From assembly GCA_964020085.1 (NCBI GenBank), contig OZ026597.1, positions 21,462,521 to 21,526,520 of the forward strand: DNA of 64,000 nucleotides, in the 5' to 3' direction. The notes below the pieces were generated by a model. It did not search any database. It had not been told where the DNA came from and was given only the letters and a program-made list of their open reading frames with translations. Made by a program: the position numbers and the translations under genes. Shown one piece after another: positions 21,601 to 36,300 of the stretch (position 1 is its first letter; every line of letters starts with the position of its first letter). This DNA is from Micromussa lordhowensis (Eukaryota; Cnidaria; Anthozoa; Scleractinia; Lobophylliidae).

Positions 21601-24600
21601 TAAAAAAAAATCTAACTCAGTGGCATCACAGGAAATGTGTACCCTTCTCAGGTGTTAGATGTACTTGTTACCACATTAGTTACATGTATGTTTGGTTTTT
21701 ACAATAGCATGATTTGTACTCTACTGTCTGAAGTTGGTTGAGCCTGAAAAACCACATTGAGTGAATTCAAAAGTAGTGCTTTTGTACACTGCACATGTAA
21801 ATCTTATTTAAGGCCCTCAATTATTTTCAGAGAGACCCAATGGGCTATTACATGTAAATTGGCAATGCATTGTTTATTTTCAGAACCACCCAAGCTAGTG
21901 GTAAATGAGAAGCGTTATGGAAGACGGTCACGACCTGATGCATCTTACTCAGAAGATCTGTACTCTGCTGATGATGAGAGCATGATTGAAAGTCAGCCAG
22001 AGAGCCGTTTGAGTGACTCTCGTGTCACATCAGAAGTAGATCACCATGAGACCCCTACACGAGAGGTGAGAACACTCAGGGTGCTTTCCTTTGGGGCAAT
22101 CTGGATTGGGATTATATATCAAAGATTGCTTGAATCATGGGGCATCATGAAGTTAAACACAGCAAGTCCACCACATATGTTAAATAAAGGTTCAATGAAA
22201 AGCTTTTTTTAGATACTTACTGGAGGACTAGATTTAATTTTAAAAGGCAGTGAATTTTAAAGCTTTGGTGTGCAAAATGAAGAGGATCTATATCCATATT
22301 ACCTTAGATTACATAAGGGCGAGTCCAGCATTAAACATTATCCTCAATTTACATGTACCAGCAAGATGGACAGTGAGAAATATATACTAACTACAAAGAT
22401 GTCAAGCGTTTCTGGAGAAACATTTTAATTGTTTTTTTATTTGTTTGTTTTTGTACATGTAAGTGCATCACGTAGAATTTTGGCAGCCTTTGTGTGCTCA
22501 TACAGTATGTGAAGCTCTCAAATTTACGTGGAAATTTCAGCTTCAAAACTCTCAAGCTTACATAATGTAAATTAATTCTAACTGCAATCTCAATTTGTAA
22601 ATCAGGAAAAGCCCAAGTTGAAGAGAAGACTATCAAGCAGAAAGAGTAGTCTGAGGAACAGTATACGTCGTCACAACTCCAAGCAGCGGAAGTCACGCGA
22701 AGACTCCGTGATTGTGAATGACTCAGATGGATTGGATGGAGGGGGACTGTTGAGTACATCCCCTCATCCCAATGGAGTTAATTCAGGTGTGTTTCTAAAC
22801 TTTGTCGAGCTGGTACTTGACCAGTGCTTTCAATACCACCTGGCACCCCTGGAGCTTCAGCGCTTGTTCTGATGGAATTGCTACAGTGTAGTTACCGGTA
22901 CATGTACCTGTTTAATGTTGCCAGTTTTCAAAATTTGCCCTCTAGAGGAGCTGTTATGGGTATCTCTTATTGCTCTTTGATGAGTGCTCTGTCAGGGCAT
23001 CCACCTACTTCAGATCATATCGACCAATGAGCATCATCATGGAATTTCTCTGTTCCCAAGAATTGGAAGTGACTTAACCTTTGACCTTTTACTGTGACAA
23101 CATGCTTGTTTGTGTAGTGTTCAATGTTTACAAACAACGAGAGTTCTATAGACTGAAGGTGACACTGATATTGTTTTTTATTGTCAGGGTATGAGTCACC
23201 CAGTGAAGAAGATCAGTTACGAGCAATCTGGAATGAAGTGAATGTTGGTGCGACTGGTTTTCTAGACAAAAATGAACTATCAGTGGTGTGTGATCACATC
23301 GGCATGGACTCCATGAATGAACAGGTTTGTGAAACAAATATTAAAAAATCTAAGAATGGCTATCAAAAAAATGCTTGACTGTTTATGTATCTCTTACATT
23401 GTAAATGTGGCTCCCCTTTGGACAATGAATGGAGGTCAGTTTGGCTAAAAGCCTACTCCCCAAACCATCCATTTGTGCCTTATACTGTAATCCTTGGAGA
23501 CAAAAATCTGGTTTAACTTTGTTTCTTACATGTACTGTACAAGAGCATGTACATGTTTGTGAGGTTGTCGATATCCAGAACTCGCAATTTACCATCCTCA
23601 AAGTCTTACTAATTAGTTGAATTTTTATATTATAATTATAACTAATAAGGTTAAATATATATATTTTTAACTTAGTTAACTATGAGGAGCGTGTTGCTGA
23701 GTAGTTGGTGTGGCGTTGGCATCTGTTAGTGTTTTTCGTTGGCATGCTGTGACTTTAGTTGCCAGGGTTTGCATTTCTGTAGTAGGCCTGGTGCTGAACA
23801 ATTTCCTGTGCTCCTGGGGTCAGCATTTATTGTTGCAATTTATGCGTGTGCCTTTCATGTGCTCCTACAGTAGTTTTACCGTGCGTAGTGTTTGGGGCAT
23901 CTTGCTCAGTTTTTGAGTTTTATAGTGTTTTATCCCTCCCTCCTCGCCTCTTATTATTATCTTTATTTATATTATTATTTTATTAGCATAATTGTTATTG
24001 TTATAAATTTTGTTATTTTATTGTTATTATTATTATTTCCACTGAACTCTTGGTTCAGTGTGACAGGTGCTTGAGCTGGGGCTGGGTGTGGTGGGCGGGG
24101 CTCATGGCTGGGTTCCGGGTAGGGCAGGCGTTTAGGGTTGGCAGCTCCAGCCCCCAGGTTCCTAGGCACCCAACCTCCATTTGGGATTCAGACTTTAATA
24201 TTATTGTTTATTATGTCAGGAGCTGGCTCTCCTGTTTGAGGAGCTGGATGAAGATGGTGATGGTCATGTGAGCTTCAATGAGTTTCTGCATGGTTTGTTT
24301 GCGGCTAAGGACTTTCAACAATCTGACATAGAGCCTGAGTGGGAGCAGCAACAGCAGTCCACACCTTACAATCAAGCACCACCAGCAAACTTCACTTCTA
24401 AAGTAAGGGTCTGTCAATAAATAAGAATCATTCATGTGTTCATGATTTACTGGTAAACCCAAATACCAAAATTATCTCCCTTGTTTCGAGTTGGTAATGT
24501 CACTATATTGTCTTTTCTTTTCAATTGGATGGTGTCAGTGGAGACTGTAGTTGCTTCCTCCACTAACAACGAGATGGAGAAAGCCAAAATATTGAAATAG

Positions 24601-27301
24601 TTATTTTTTGGGAAAAGCATCAAAATCAAGAGAGTGTCTTGAACCCAGTGTTCTTGTTAGTAGATTAATGCTGTGGCAATCTCACATAATGATCTTTCAC
24701 AGTAGCTCCTTTGCCAGCCACATGCACAAATGCAGTTGTTGCGGACCTGATGTACAATACATGCAATTGTTTAAATGTTATGTGTTGTAATTTATTGTTG
24801 ACATCTTTTCTTTGCAGGGTCAGAGAAGATCACTCAACCAAGATGACTCTTTTTTCCTATCTAGAACGGGTGGAAGCAGTTCAACATTCGGTAAGACAGA
24901 AACCAAAGAACACATTACCACAGAAGTAATTAACTGATTTGTCTTTGTATTGTTTCTTGCAGATCTTTTTACGCTTCTAGATCCAGAAAATACAGGGTGA
25001 GTCCTGACATCAGCCATGCATAAGACAGTCTTCTCAATTGTAACTCAATTTTTACAGTCAAACTAAGTAAAGCGCACCCCTCAATATTGCATTAATGAAC
25101 TGATTATTTGAAACTTGAACCCACTAGTCATTTCAAGAATGCAATAATGAATTGATTATTCGAACATTGAACTTGCTCGCTCGATCCAAGAATACGGCTA
25201 ACAGGTTCCGTTTTCGAAAAATCAATTCACTGTTGCGACTAGTAGGTTTCAAACCTACTAGTCTTTGCTAGAATGCAATAGTGAATTGATTTTTCAAAAA
25301 CGGAATCCGTTAGCCGTATTCTTGGATCAAACGAGCGAGTTCAATATTCGAATAATCAATTCATTATTGCATTCTTGAAATGACTAGCGGGTTCAAGTTT
25401 CAAATAATCAGTTTATCAATGTAATCTTGAGGGGTACGGTTCATTTAGTTTGACTGTAACTTGATTACCAGGATTATGTCTTGTGCAAAGTTTCTGCAGA
25501 TACATGTAAGTAGCAGGTCTCGGGTAAAAAAACAACAAGGTCAGCCATTTCCTTCTAAGAATTCCGTTGCTTTGTGGTTAGAGAGCCTGTCCAGTATCAG
25601 GGATGTCCTGGACTGGAATCCAGTCTTTTATTTCTTTGTTTCATATGCAAAAGTGGTATCTGAGAATTGCCATTACTAATCATGTTCTGATGAAACAAAG
25701 AAAATAACAGACATCCACAGGCATGCTGACCATCCCCAAACTCAGTTTTTTTTTCTTTGTCCTGTACTCATTACATAAACTTTTCAATTTATAAGGAATT
25801 CAAGTTAATAAACAAAAATCATCATTTTAAAGTTAAATGAAAAATTTTTTGTCCTGCTTTTTTTAGTTTTACTAAAAAAGAAGACATCAAAGAGGCCTGG
25901 CTGGCCCAGGGATTGAATGAGGCCATTCCACTTCTAGAGGTATTGTGTTAATTCAGTGCTTTCAATAAGATTTGAAGTACATGTACATGTAGGTGTTTAC
26001 CTTGGAACAGCACCTGCCAGAGTAATATGAGAAGCCCAGGAGAATTTTTATAAGTTGAATATACCCGCCAACTTTCAACAGAATACCCGCCGGAGCTCTG
26101 GCGGGTGTCAGGTGCTATTGAAAGTACTGGTTAATTGAATGAACGTTTGATATTCACAAGTAATGCCACCCATCTACTGCTGTACAGTGTACTAAGAACA
26201 TGCGCCATGGCCTTGTCAATAATTCTTACTTTCAATTCTCTCTTTACAGGACCTAGAGATGGACGTGGAAGGTAAAGTGAGTCTTCATCAGTTAACCAAC
26301 TTACTGGAATCTGTTGTGGAGGAGCAGAGTGATGGTAAGTTAAATAACGCGTAAGTTAAAAGAGGGTAAGTTATTCTATGTAAATGACTTAATATGAGTC
26401 ATCTTTGCCCCTCCTCCTCCTCCCATTACTCCCTCTCCTCTCCTCTCCCCTTCCCAAGCTCTCCCTCTTCATACTGAACATGTAAAATCTCCTGAGGCTC
26501 TTCAAGTGCCACGAGACTAGAGTAAATCATGAATGTAGAGAATTATGCTGTACCATAGAGCCACTAGTTGTACAGTGTATGAAGCCATTTAGTGAAAAAT
26601 AGCGAGTTCACAAGTGGTAAAAACATCGCTTCGAAGTTTTATCAGCATAAGCTGATCAAACTGAAATACATTGTATAATTATTAGTAATCCAGCAATAGT
26701 CTAATGAAGGTTAAAATGTACTAATCTCGAAAAACAACAGCACAGAGCTGTGAGATATCAGACATTACTTTTGTTGTACGGCGTGATGAGGATGTTACAA
26801 ACCTGCAAAGAACACACTTAACAGTGATCCTAACAGACCGACAGAGAGACAATCACAAACAAAAAAACACATAATAATTTAATGCAACCATGTGTTCTAA
26901 TTTCATACATTGCTAATAAAAAATTATTCATTTTATTTGATTGTTGTTGTAGGTTTACCAAAAGCGGTTGTGAATATCTACAAGCACGAAGTTATCCATC
27001 TGAAGTAAGTGTATTGAAATGGTTATCGTTGAATGACTAAACAGTCTGATACAAATAAATATATCAAAGATCATATATTTGAACTGCGGAGAAAGATACA
27101 TGTACGAAGGCATGATTGATCATCGCAGTTATACGCACAACTTAAGCAGCTGTGAAATTAAAGCCTGAAAAATAGAGCATCAATGGGTATATTACGAACT
27201 CACAACGTGAGACCGACCGGTTAGCTCAGTAGTAGAGTTCCGGACTAGCGAGCGGGAGGTCGCGGGTTCAAACCCCGGGCGGACCAACACTCAGGGTCTT
27301 T

Positions 27302-27334
<33 letters not shown>

Positions 27335-30300
27335 GACATCTGCAAATGGTTAGACTTTCTAGTCTTCTCGGATAAGGACGATAAACCGTAGGCCCCGTCT
27401 CACAACTCTTCATAATTAATTCTGTGGGACGTAAAAGTACCCACACACTGTTCGAAAAGAGTAGGGGACGTAGTTCCCGGTGTGGTGGTCTATCTCTCAT
27501 CTAATGGTTAAATGCTCGGAGAAATTAGCTGCATAAGCTACTCTTAAAATCCGAGGGTAAAGAAAAGTGATGTATGTATGTATGTATGTGATCAGCTCCC
27601 AGTTGGCTAGATAGCTCAGTTGGTAGAGCACTGAACCGGTATCGCAGAGATCATGGGTTCGAATCCCGTTCAGGCCTGAAATTTTTTCAGGCTTTCATTT
27701 CACGACTGCTTAAGTTGTGTATAACTGCGATGATCAATCATGTTGTTCGTAAACAGTCTGAGTTCAAATACTCAATCCATAGAAGCTGCATGCAAACGAA
27801 ACAGAAAACTTTATTTTTTCTCTTACCGAAATTCTCTGTTTCAATTCGTCGAAGTTACACTCGTTTTGGTCTGTGTTTGTGCTTGACAACGTTGTTCGAA
27901 TGAAAATTCCTGTGCAGTTCTTCTAGAAGTCTGGCAAATCGCAACAACACTAAACAGACAAACAAGAGTACTGGCCGAACCTTGGAATTTCGACTACGCT
28001 TGAAAAAGTTGTAACCTGCCGCTCACTTTAGGACAGCTTCATGTTCTTGTATCATTCCGTGTGATATCAGCTCATGATGTGACAACAAATTTGACACTTG
28101 CTTTTATTTTCTACGTGCCGCCCGTTCACTCAGACAATCGCAAATCGCGGTTGTTTTGTGCGTCGTATAAAAAAAGGGATTTTTGGAATTTTTCGTAGTT
28201 TTTCGTTGAATTTGTTGGCATTAGTAACTTTTTGCTTCCTCCACGCAATGAAATTTTGATAATTGAGGTGAAGGCGTCAGTGATAAGGCGGAAAGAGTAA
28301 CCCATTTTATTTTCGGGCGTAGCATGGTGTCATTTCTGTTTTTTGAACCGGTACTTGTTTGTTTACATGTCGCACGCGCGCGGGCGTGGCGTCTTGTCAC
28401 TTTCCTGTGCCGTGATTGGCAGAAACGCTTGTTTCCTCCCACTTTTGGCGGGTCTTTCTAGGGTGTAGCTATTTGACAAGCCAAGTGATCTCAATTGGAA
28501 ACACTGTCCAACCTCCACTTCTCGGCTAAGACGTTTTATTTTGTGCTCAATATTTCAGTTCTGCTCCTTCCCACGCGTAGTTAGCACTTATAGTTAGTTC
28601 TTAACGGTGATGCTCGGGCCGTAGAGGCTGAGAAATTTGGCTCTCGAATGGCGAGGTCGCCATTAGAAATACGACAAATCGAAGGCAAAGAATCGTCCTT
28701 GCGGTATGACGCTGAATCAGAATCCTTTTCACCGGAGAAACACAAAAACAAAGGGCTCTCCGATTTTATGTCACGTCTTTCAAGGTAGCGTTAATTTACT
28801 TAATCTTTTTCCAGTCAACAGTTTGACAGCTTGATTGTCAAACGTTTGTGTATGTACATTTTACTTTGTACGAAAATAACGATACTAACATTATCTTGCT
28901 TTCAAAAGTCATAATGAGTTTATTCCGTAATGTACTTCATTGATTTTAGAAAACGAACAGCTTTACGATTGAGCAGTTAAGCTCGATTCTCTGTCAATAT
29001 TTCATTAATTACCACTCCATTTTTGTGCGTGTTTTGTACAATTGACGTTTTTCGTTTAGATATTTCATCTGGTAATTACTTCTTGAATCTCCAAGCTCTA
29101 CGCTCCAGTCCGACTTGCGATCGGATTGCGTTTGGGTTGCTCTTCAATGCCAGTATGAGCGAAGAGATTTTGTAGCGAGGATGTTTGACAAAGGGATTTC
29201 GGCGAAACCAATGTTGTACACACACAGTTACCGGCAACGTGTTTTTCTTTCATTGTTGTGTCTGAAGTAATGACAACACTCACAATTTGCGTTTCCTTTC
29301 TTGTTTAACACACTGTCTTGTATTATTAGTGTACTTAATCTCCCTCTTTCTGGGTGGACCATACTATTCATTGTAGGGTCGCTTGTTTGTATATCGCTTT
29401 GTTAATTTTGTAAATTTGTCGTCTCAGGTCTCAAGTAGAGTCAGTAGTCGCTGAAAGAGATGCACTCAAGGAGAATCTGTCCAAATTCACGGAAGAGAAG
29501 GAAATGCTTATTGTCGAAAGCGAGGATACAGCACAGAAATTAGAAAAACTACACGAGACAAAAATGAGGTGAGGGTTTAGAAGAGTCCGTGTACAAATTA
29601 TCTTGTCCTTGGTAGGAATGCTAAATCTTCATACTGGATCCCATACTGTTCTCGTGATGCCACTTTACAGAACTTGATAGTTCATCAAGACAACACCGTC
29701 TAGTTAGTTGTTGATGATTTTATTTTTCTCATCTCTCTTTTTGCCAATGTATTGGTATTTTGAAGAGAAACTGGACGTGTGCTGTTCTTGGAAGTTTAAC
29801 GGTTAATCGGAATCAGTCCATCCTGAGATTAACACCTGTATGTATCTCAGTAAATAAGGTCAGGTTACTGACTTCACGTGGAGATGAATTTCGTATTGCC
29901 ACCTGCTAGCGTGAGAATTCTTATAGAAGTAATTTAATTTTTAGAAGTAATTAAGGCTGGCAACAGTTTCGCGCACTTTTCAAACAGCTATACTTTGAAG
30001 GCTGAATGCTTCCACTGTTTAACAAGCGATGCTATAATAATGCTATCACAGAAATGCCCAATCATTGGTAAACAAGTTGTTACATCGAAAAAAAAAAGCG
30101 CGAGGTCGCAGGCCGAGTGCTTTTGTCTGTTTCTCGGTGTTTGGAACCCCTGATGAAACACTCGCACTCGTTTTTGATATATTACACGTCATTTCCCCTA
30201 ACTAATTGTCACACATTTCGTTAAATATTAGTTTGGAGAACTAATTGCTACATCGACACAAGATATTCCAATTCAAGATTTGCCCTATTCAGGTGTAAAC

Positions 30301-33300
30301 GTGTCTGCTTGACAAAGGAGGGGAATTCTCTACGAGGGAATTATCCCAAGGAATTTACTGTGCCTCATGAGGTTTTCGTTTTATCTTTTTCCCCAGGGAT
30401 CAAGAGAATCTATATACGGAAAAGATGCAGACCTTGCAGCAAACACTGGTAGAGGAACAAGAAAAAATTGTACAGAACGCCAATCATCAAAGATCCATGC
30501 TAGAAGAATCACTTCATAGTACCAAGACCGAAGAACAGCGTCTAAGAACCAAACTGTCTGAAGCCGAGGAGGTGAGTTTGCTTGCTTGCTCTCTGTTTTC
30601 GCTCGCGCGAATCAAAACAACAACAGCAACAACGAACCAAACATTTCATTTTGCCAGATTTACAAGAAAAGAAAAAAAGAGCATAAAAACGATTAACTTA
30701 ATTAGGCAAAAGAACTACTCAGAATAGCAAACAAAAACAAACAAGCTGAGTAGATAGAGGAGAATTAATATGCCTTACCTTGGTTGTAACATGCATAATC
30801 AAACAGAAGAAAACACACACACTAACGAAAACCACGATACAACAAAAAAGAACTGATGTATTTAATGAAATTTCAAGATCTCAAAAGCTACATGCTCTTT
30901 GTGTCACTGTGAAGAAGTTCTACACTTGTGTCCTTGTGTAATGGACACTGTGTCTACACAGTGTCCATTATGTTTGCGTTCAAATTTAAACTCAGTTCTT
31001 GTTTTGTTTAGGAAATCTTACGGCTCGAGAAGGCGCTATCAGACTCTCAAGAAAAACTCAACGAATCGGAAAACGTCCGAGAGAGACTGGAGAAAGAATT
31101 GGAATCCATGTCAGATCTGTCAAGCAGGGTAAGGGGTTTAGAACTTTAGATGGCTTGTTTAGTTGTATTATTTTGTATAGTAGTGTATTTTAGGATGTAC
31201 AAAATTAGCTTCAAATTGAAAGAAACCCTAGTCCAGTTCTGGCTCTCTTTCTGTGACGCAACGCTTCCCCTCGGGAGAGGGACCCACATGACAGAAAGAG
31301 AGCCAGAACTGGACTAAAGAAACCCTTGAAATAGTAGTTTGCTAAGGTCGGAAAACATCAAATTGGTAACGATAAACCGAGAAAGGCACAAGTAAGGTTT
31401 AGATTGAGAAGACTGTAACTGATCACGAATGACAAAGTTGAAAAGTATGAGCTAGGCTTTCTCCGTCATATGAATTCATCAAGTTGCTAATATTTGAATT
31501 TTGATTTTTCTCACAGCTGGCCGAAGTCGAGAAGCAGCAGCTGCTGAAACAACAACAGAATCAGAAAAACAGCAAAACTGTGAGGGAACTGGAGCGAATA
31601 AACCGGGTGAGCACTGAAGTAGAGTTGCTAAGCAATGTAACCTGAGTGTATCAGTATGACGTTTGTGTGGGAGCTTTCGACGCTCGCGCTCTGTTGTGAT
31701 AGTATAATGAAGATTGCAAACTGTAAGAAAGATTTGCAAGAAATTAACGAACACTTCGATCTCACCACCGATTGTGTAGCCTACATTTGAAACGAAGACT
31801 TGGCAGGACAAGCCAACATAATTGTCTGCGTAGCGGGCCACTGGTTTTGTCTTTTACTTCTGAGTAGAAACGTTTTTTTTTTTGTGCTAAATTACTGTCA
31901 AGAAAGAGGTCGCTGTTGTTGGTTTAGTTTGACTCGAGTCAAGCAACGGTCACTTTTAGTTTACCCAAATGCAGTTTTTGTTCCGGCAGTATCTTTAGTA
32001 AGTGACAAAAGGGAAAATCGTGACTTTCGCTCCCGAAGAGACGCTTGTCGATCATTCATCTTAATCCATCACAACGGTAAACTAGTTTACACGATCTGAC
32101 ATAAAATTTAAGGGATACCTTTGTTCCGTGTTCTTGCTGTTCTTGTTTTCCTTCTAATAAGTGTTTGAATAGAAGCATTTACGGTCAGTTTGCGAAACTC
32201 TCGGACGCTGTCTGTTGTCGTCATATCTTTGTGTTTCTAGTTCTTAGCGTCAAGTTTTTTTTAATTCCGTTTCTTCCCTTCTAGGAACTCCGAGACGAAA
32301 ACGATGAACTGCGTCTCCAGTGCGAGGCTCTGACTCAACAGGTCAACAGCTCGGTCAAACGACGACCCAGTCACCGGAAACGACAAGACAGCCAGAAGGT
32401 GCATCGGCACGGCTCGGTACTCTCCGATTACACCAAGCCGGTGGTCATTAAGCGGAATAAGGAGGGTGTGACGTCATCCGATGAGTCAGATACCGCTGAC
32501 CAGCCAGACGGTACGCGTGTTCCTTCTGTGCGAGTCAGCGGTGATGGCGGGTCAAATGAGGACGCGGGTAAGCAGCACTTGCTTGATGCGCGCGCAAATT
32601 GTCGTCATTTGTGCTCTGTAGTCGCTTCGGTGCTTGAGTTTTCTTGGGTGTTCTTTATGTTACGGTAGTTATAAGTGTTGGGTGTTTGTGCATATGCTTG
32701 GGTAACGGGAGTGTGTAAAACAGAAGCCACCTTCAAGCTTGCTACTAAAGTGGAATTTGTTTCTTTCCACGTTCTTATTTGCGACACAACACTGATTTTG
32801 AGATTTGAATAGTCTCCTCTTGCTTGGCCTGATAAAAACATCCATTTTCTCTGCGGAGCGGAGAAGTTTAAGTGTGCACTAGCCTGTGGATGTTAGCTTT
32901 CTTGTTGAATGTGAAGTGAGGATTACTAATCTATAAGAAGATGTCATTTTACGCGCAACCGCTGCACCCCGCGTTTCACTCATGCGCTCCGCGTTTGACG
33001 CTGGTGAATCAACTTACGTGCTGAATTGTTTGACCTGCCACCCGCACCATCACTGATTAATTGCCCAGGTTTATTGGATGGTAACATCGCTAATCAGTGT
33101 AATAATCATATTTGTGTTTTACTAATGAAACGATAACTGACTAAACGCACTCACTGTACAACGGCGACACCTCCATGCACATCATTGGCCTTACGAAGGA
33201 TTGTGGACTCGTTTGATAGTATCATTTCTGAATGTCTGGTAGCCATTGTCTTCAATTCTTTCACTTGTAGCGTGAATTCGACTGCTAAATGAACTGATCC

Positions 33301-36300
33301 AAGTTTGCGCGTGTAATTCTAATTCTCTCCTAAACCACTTCAAATTGTAAAGTTATCTTCAAGTTTCCAGTTTTGAGCTTATTCTCTCCCTTCCTTATCT
33401 GATGTCAATGTATTCTTCTCGCCTCACTAGAGAGGTCTCTTTTCTGTATGACCTACAAAACACCATGTCATCTAGCGATATTGAAAATATATCCATACGA
33501 GGAAGTCGTATGAATTACCATTTATCGATGTTCTGGTTTAATATTGCCCTTGGTACGATTTGGCGTTTTCCGTTGTTTCATTACTTCAGAAATTGTGATA
33601 ATATACCTAATGCCAAATTGTACCAAGGGTAAAATTGAACCAAAACAGAGACAAACTTGAAAACTTTCGGCGCAGTTTCGTACTAATTTCGCTTGGATCC
33701 TGATTTTGTTTGTTTTTTTCCCGGGATTCCTGATTTTGAAGAAACGTCAGTTGCTTTATTGCAACGTTTTTACGTTGATTGGAAGTTTTCCTTTCTTGGC
33801 TTTGCTAATTTGTAATTCTTGTTGACCGTGCTGCTGTACTATTTATGTGTGGTTCTTCTTTGTTCTTGTCTCCGTTTTCTCACTGCAACAGGTCAGTTTA
33901 CCGATGACGACGCTCCTCCTCTTCCATGGTCTGTGGAAAGCGATGAACAAATTATCGTCACGAGAACAGAAGGTTTTTTTTCCTTTCCTCTCTCTTGCTG
34001 CTCTTCTGTTTTTTTTTTTTTGGCTTTCCCTTTACCAAGCATACTTTGGTCTCTCAGCGACAACTCAGAGTCCCTTTACTTTTTCCTTTTGGCATGCTGT
34101 ACCTTTTTCCTCTTTCTTTCCAATTTTGCCACCTACGTCCGTGGTTAATTTATGGTCTTGCTAACGCTAGTTTCAAATCTCTTCATTTAATTCTTTAAAG
34201 TGGCTCGATAAGACGTATTTTCAGCTTTCCTTTTGTTTTCTTTCAAAAGGTATTGCCTTAGCAATGTCTACTGGCGTGTAAAGATTATATTTTGCATTTT
34301 TTTTTCACCCACTGTCTTTTACACGGGATTGAGTGTTTCTTCCTTCTCGGTTATGATCAGGGGTCCAGGGCAGAACAGTACAGGATAGCGATACACTGCG
34401 GAATGGACGAAATGATAATAAGATGTGTAGAGTCTGTGAATAGGTCACTTATTAAAATCCAGCTTGATAGTGAGGCCTAGAGGACACAAACAAAAGAAAT
34501 GAATACACATGGTCAATCAATCCCTTTGTTTGTGTCCTCTTTTAAGCCTTTTGAGCTGAATTTTAATGTCTATTTGTATGTGGCGTGGCGTTAGCGAATG
34601 GACCCTTTGTATAAATGGTGCCTAAATTTGAAGTAATATATCAAACACGAGCGACAGTATTTCATCGGGATATCCAAACACCGAGAAGAGAGTTGAAAAT
34701 ACGACGCGCAGCGGAGTATTTTTGACGACATTCGAGGTGTTTGGATAGCCGATGAAACACTGTCTCGAGTGTTTGATATATCTTCTCAATCGAAGCAAAA
34801 ACTAAGGAGAAAATCAAGAGGTAAAATCGTCAAAATCGATGCTAATGAAGACCGGGTATCAAAACCTCCTTCACGGTTGTGATTTTCTTTGTTTTAGCTT
34901 GATGAATTATTAATGAGTTTGAGAATAACTGTTCTTTATACATCCTTAGCCTCGTAATCAAGTTTTTAGACAAAAGATTTTTTCACACGAATGTGAGGCT
35001 AAGGTGTATAAGTATTGTTATTCAAATTTACGCGCCATTTATGCAAAGGGCCTATGGAAGCGGTAATGAATATCTTGTTTAACGGTCGCTTTGTCCTTTT
35101 TCTTTCCTCAGACGACTCCCCAGAACTGGAAGAAAAACGCAGTAAGTTCCATGATAAAAGTTATAGCGCAGAAGACATTATTGGGTCTTGATTTTAAAGA
35201 AATATTTGCCAGCTTATCTTGAGTTATAGTTCATAATCGATTGTACATTTTGTTTCAACTTTAGAAGTCATCGAGAAGCTTGAGAACGAATTGAAAGAGA
35301 AGGAAGAGCAGATCACGAGCCACAAAGCTAAATTGGAAGAACAAGAATATTCGATTAGCGAGCAAGTGAAAGTCCTGTCCGATCAGAAAGTCTCCTTAAC
35401 AGAGTTCCAAGGGAAAGTCCAAGAGCTTGGTGAGCAGGTGACGGAACAGGAAGCGCAGCTGAAGGCAAAAGAGGCCACCATCCAAGAACTCAAGAACGAC
35501 ATTGAAAGTTTAACGGGTTCCGTTGACTCTGACAGCCAAGAAACGAGGAAGAGGTATGACACCGAGCTGGCGAATCTTACTGCACAGTTTACTGGTGAGA
35601 TGGAAGGACTACAGAAGAGCTTCAACGTAGAGAAAGAACAGTTGGAGAAAGAGTATCAGGATAAGATGAAAGACATGGAACGTTCACTTAAGAGCGAGCA
35701 GGAGACCCTTAAGAATGAACTAGAAAGTAGTTTTAGACAGGAAAGAGAACTGCTGATATCTGAGTACGAAAGTGAGAAATCCGAGATGGAGGAAGAGCAT
35801 AGAGGCGAGAAAGAAATGCTCGAGAGGTTGTTTAAGGGGGAGATCGACAACGAGAAGACCAAGATGGAAATGGAGGAGAAACGGCTCGTAGAGAAGCTGC
35901 AAGCCATAGAGGCGGAAAAGACTGAAGTGGAGTTGAAGTTGTTGAACGAGAAGGCAGAACTTGAGCAACAGTTTAGGATAGAAAAGGCTGAGTGGGAACT
36001 GCAGAACAGCACCAAGGTAGCGGCCATGGAAAAGAGCGAATACGATTGGACGATTTTAAAATCGGAGCTCGAGCGCGCACACCAGCAGCAAATTGGCATG
36101 CTGGAGAATAAGTTTAAGAAAGAAAAATCCAAAATGGAGGAAGAATTCTCTAACGAAACGTGGGAGCTGAAACAGGCGCATACCAAGGAAGTGGCGAGCC
36201 TAAAGCAAGGTTTCGTCGAGCAAAAAGCGGAACTTGAGCAGAAATTTGCCCGAGAAAAGGCTGAGTTACGAGAATCGTTTACCCGAGAAAGAAATGAGCT

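Noticed and set aside
27604..27680. Functional tRNA gene (Thr-like anticodon loop)
   Set aside because: The anticodon stem has mismatches, the base before the anticodon is not U, and a SINE-type tail follows with a second copy nearby.
33402..33632. 76-codon frame in a ninein intron
   Set aside because: Its 3' half is the foldback element at 33531-33645, and no splice sites fit the ninein phases.
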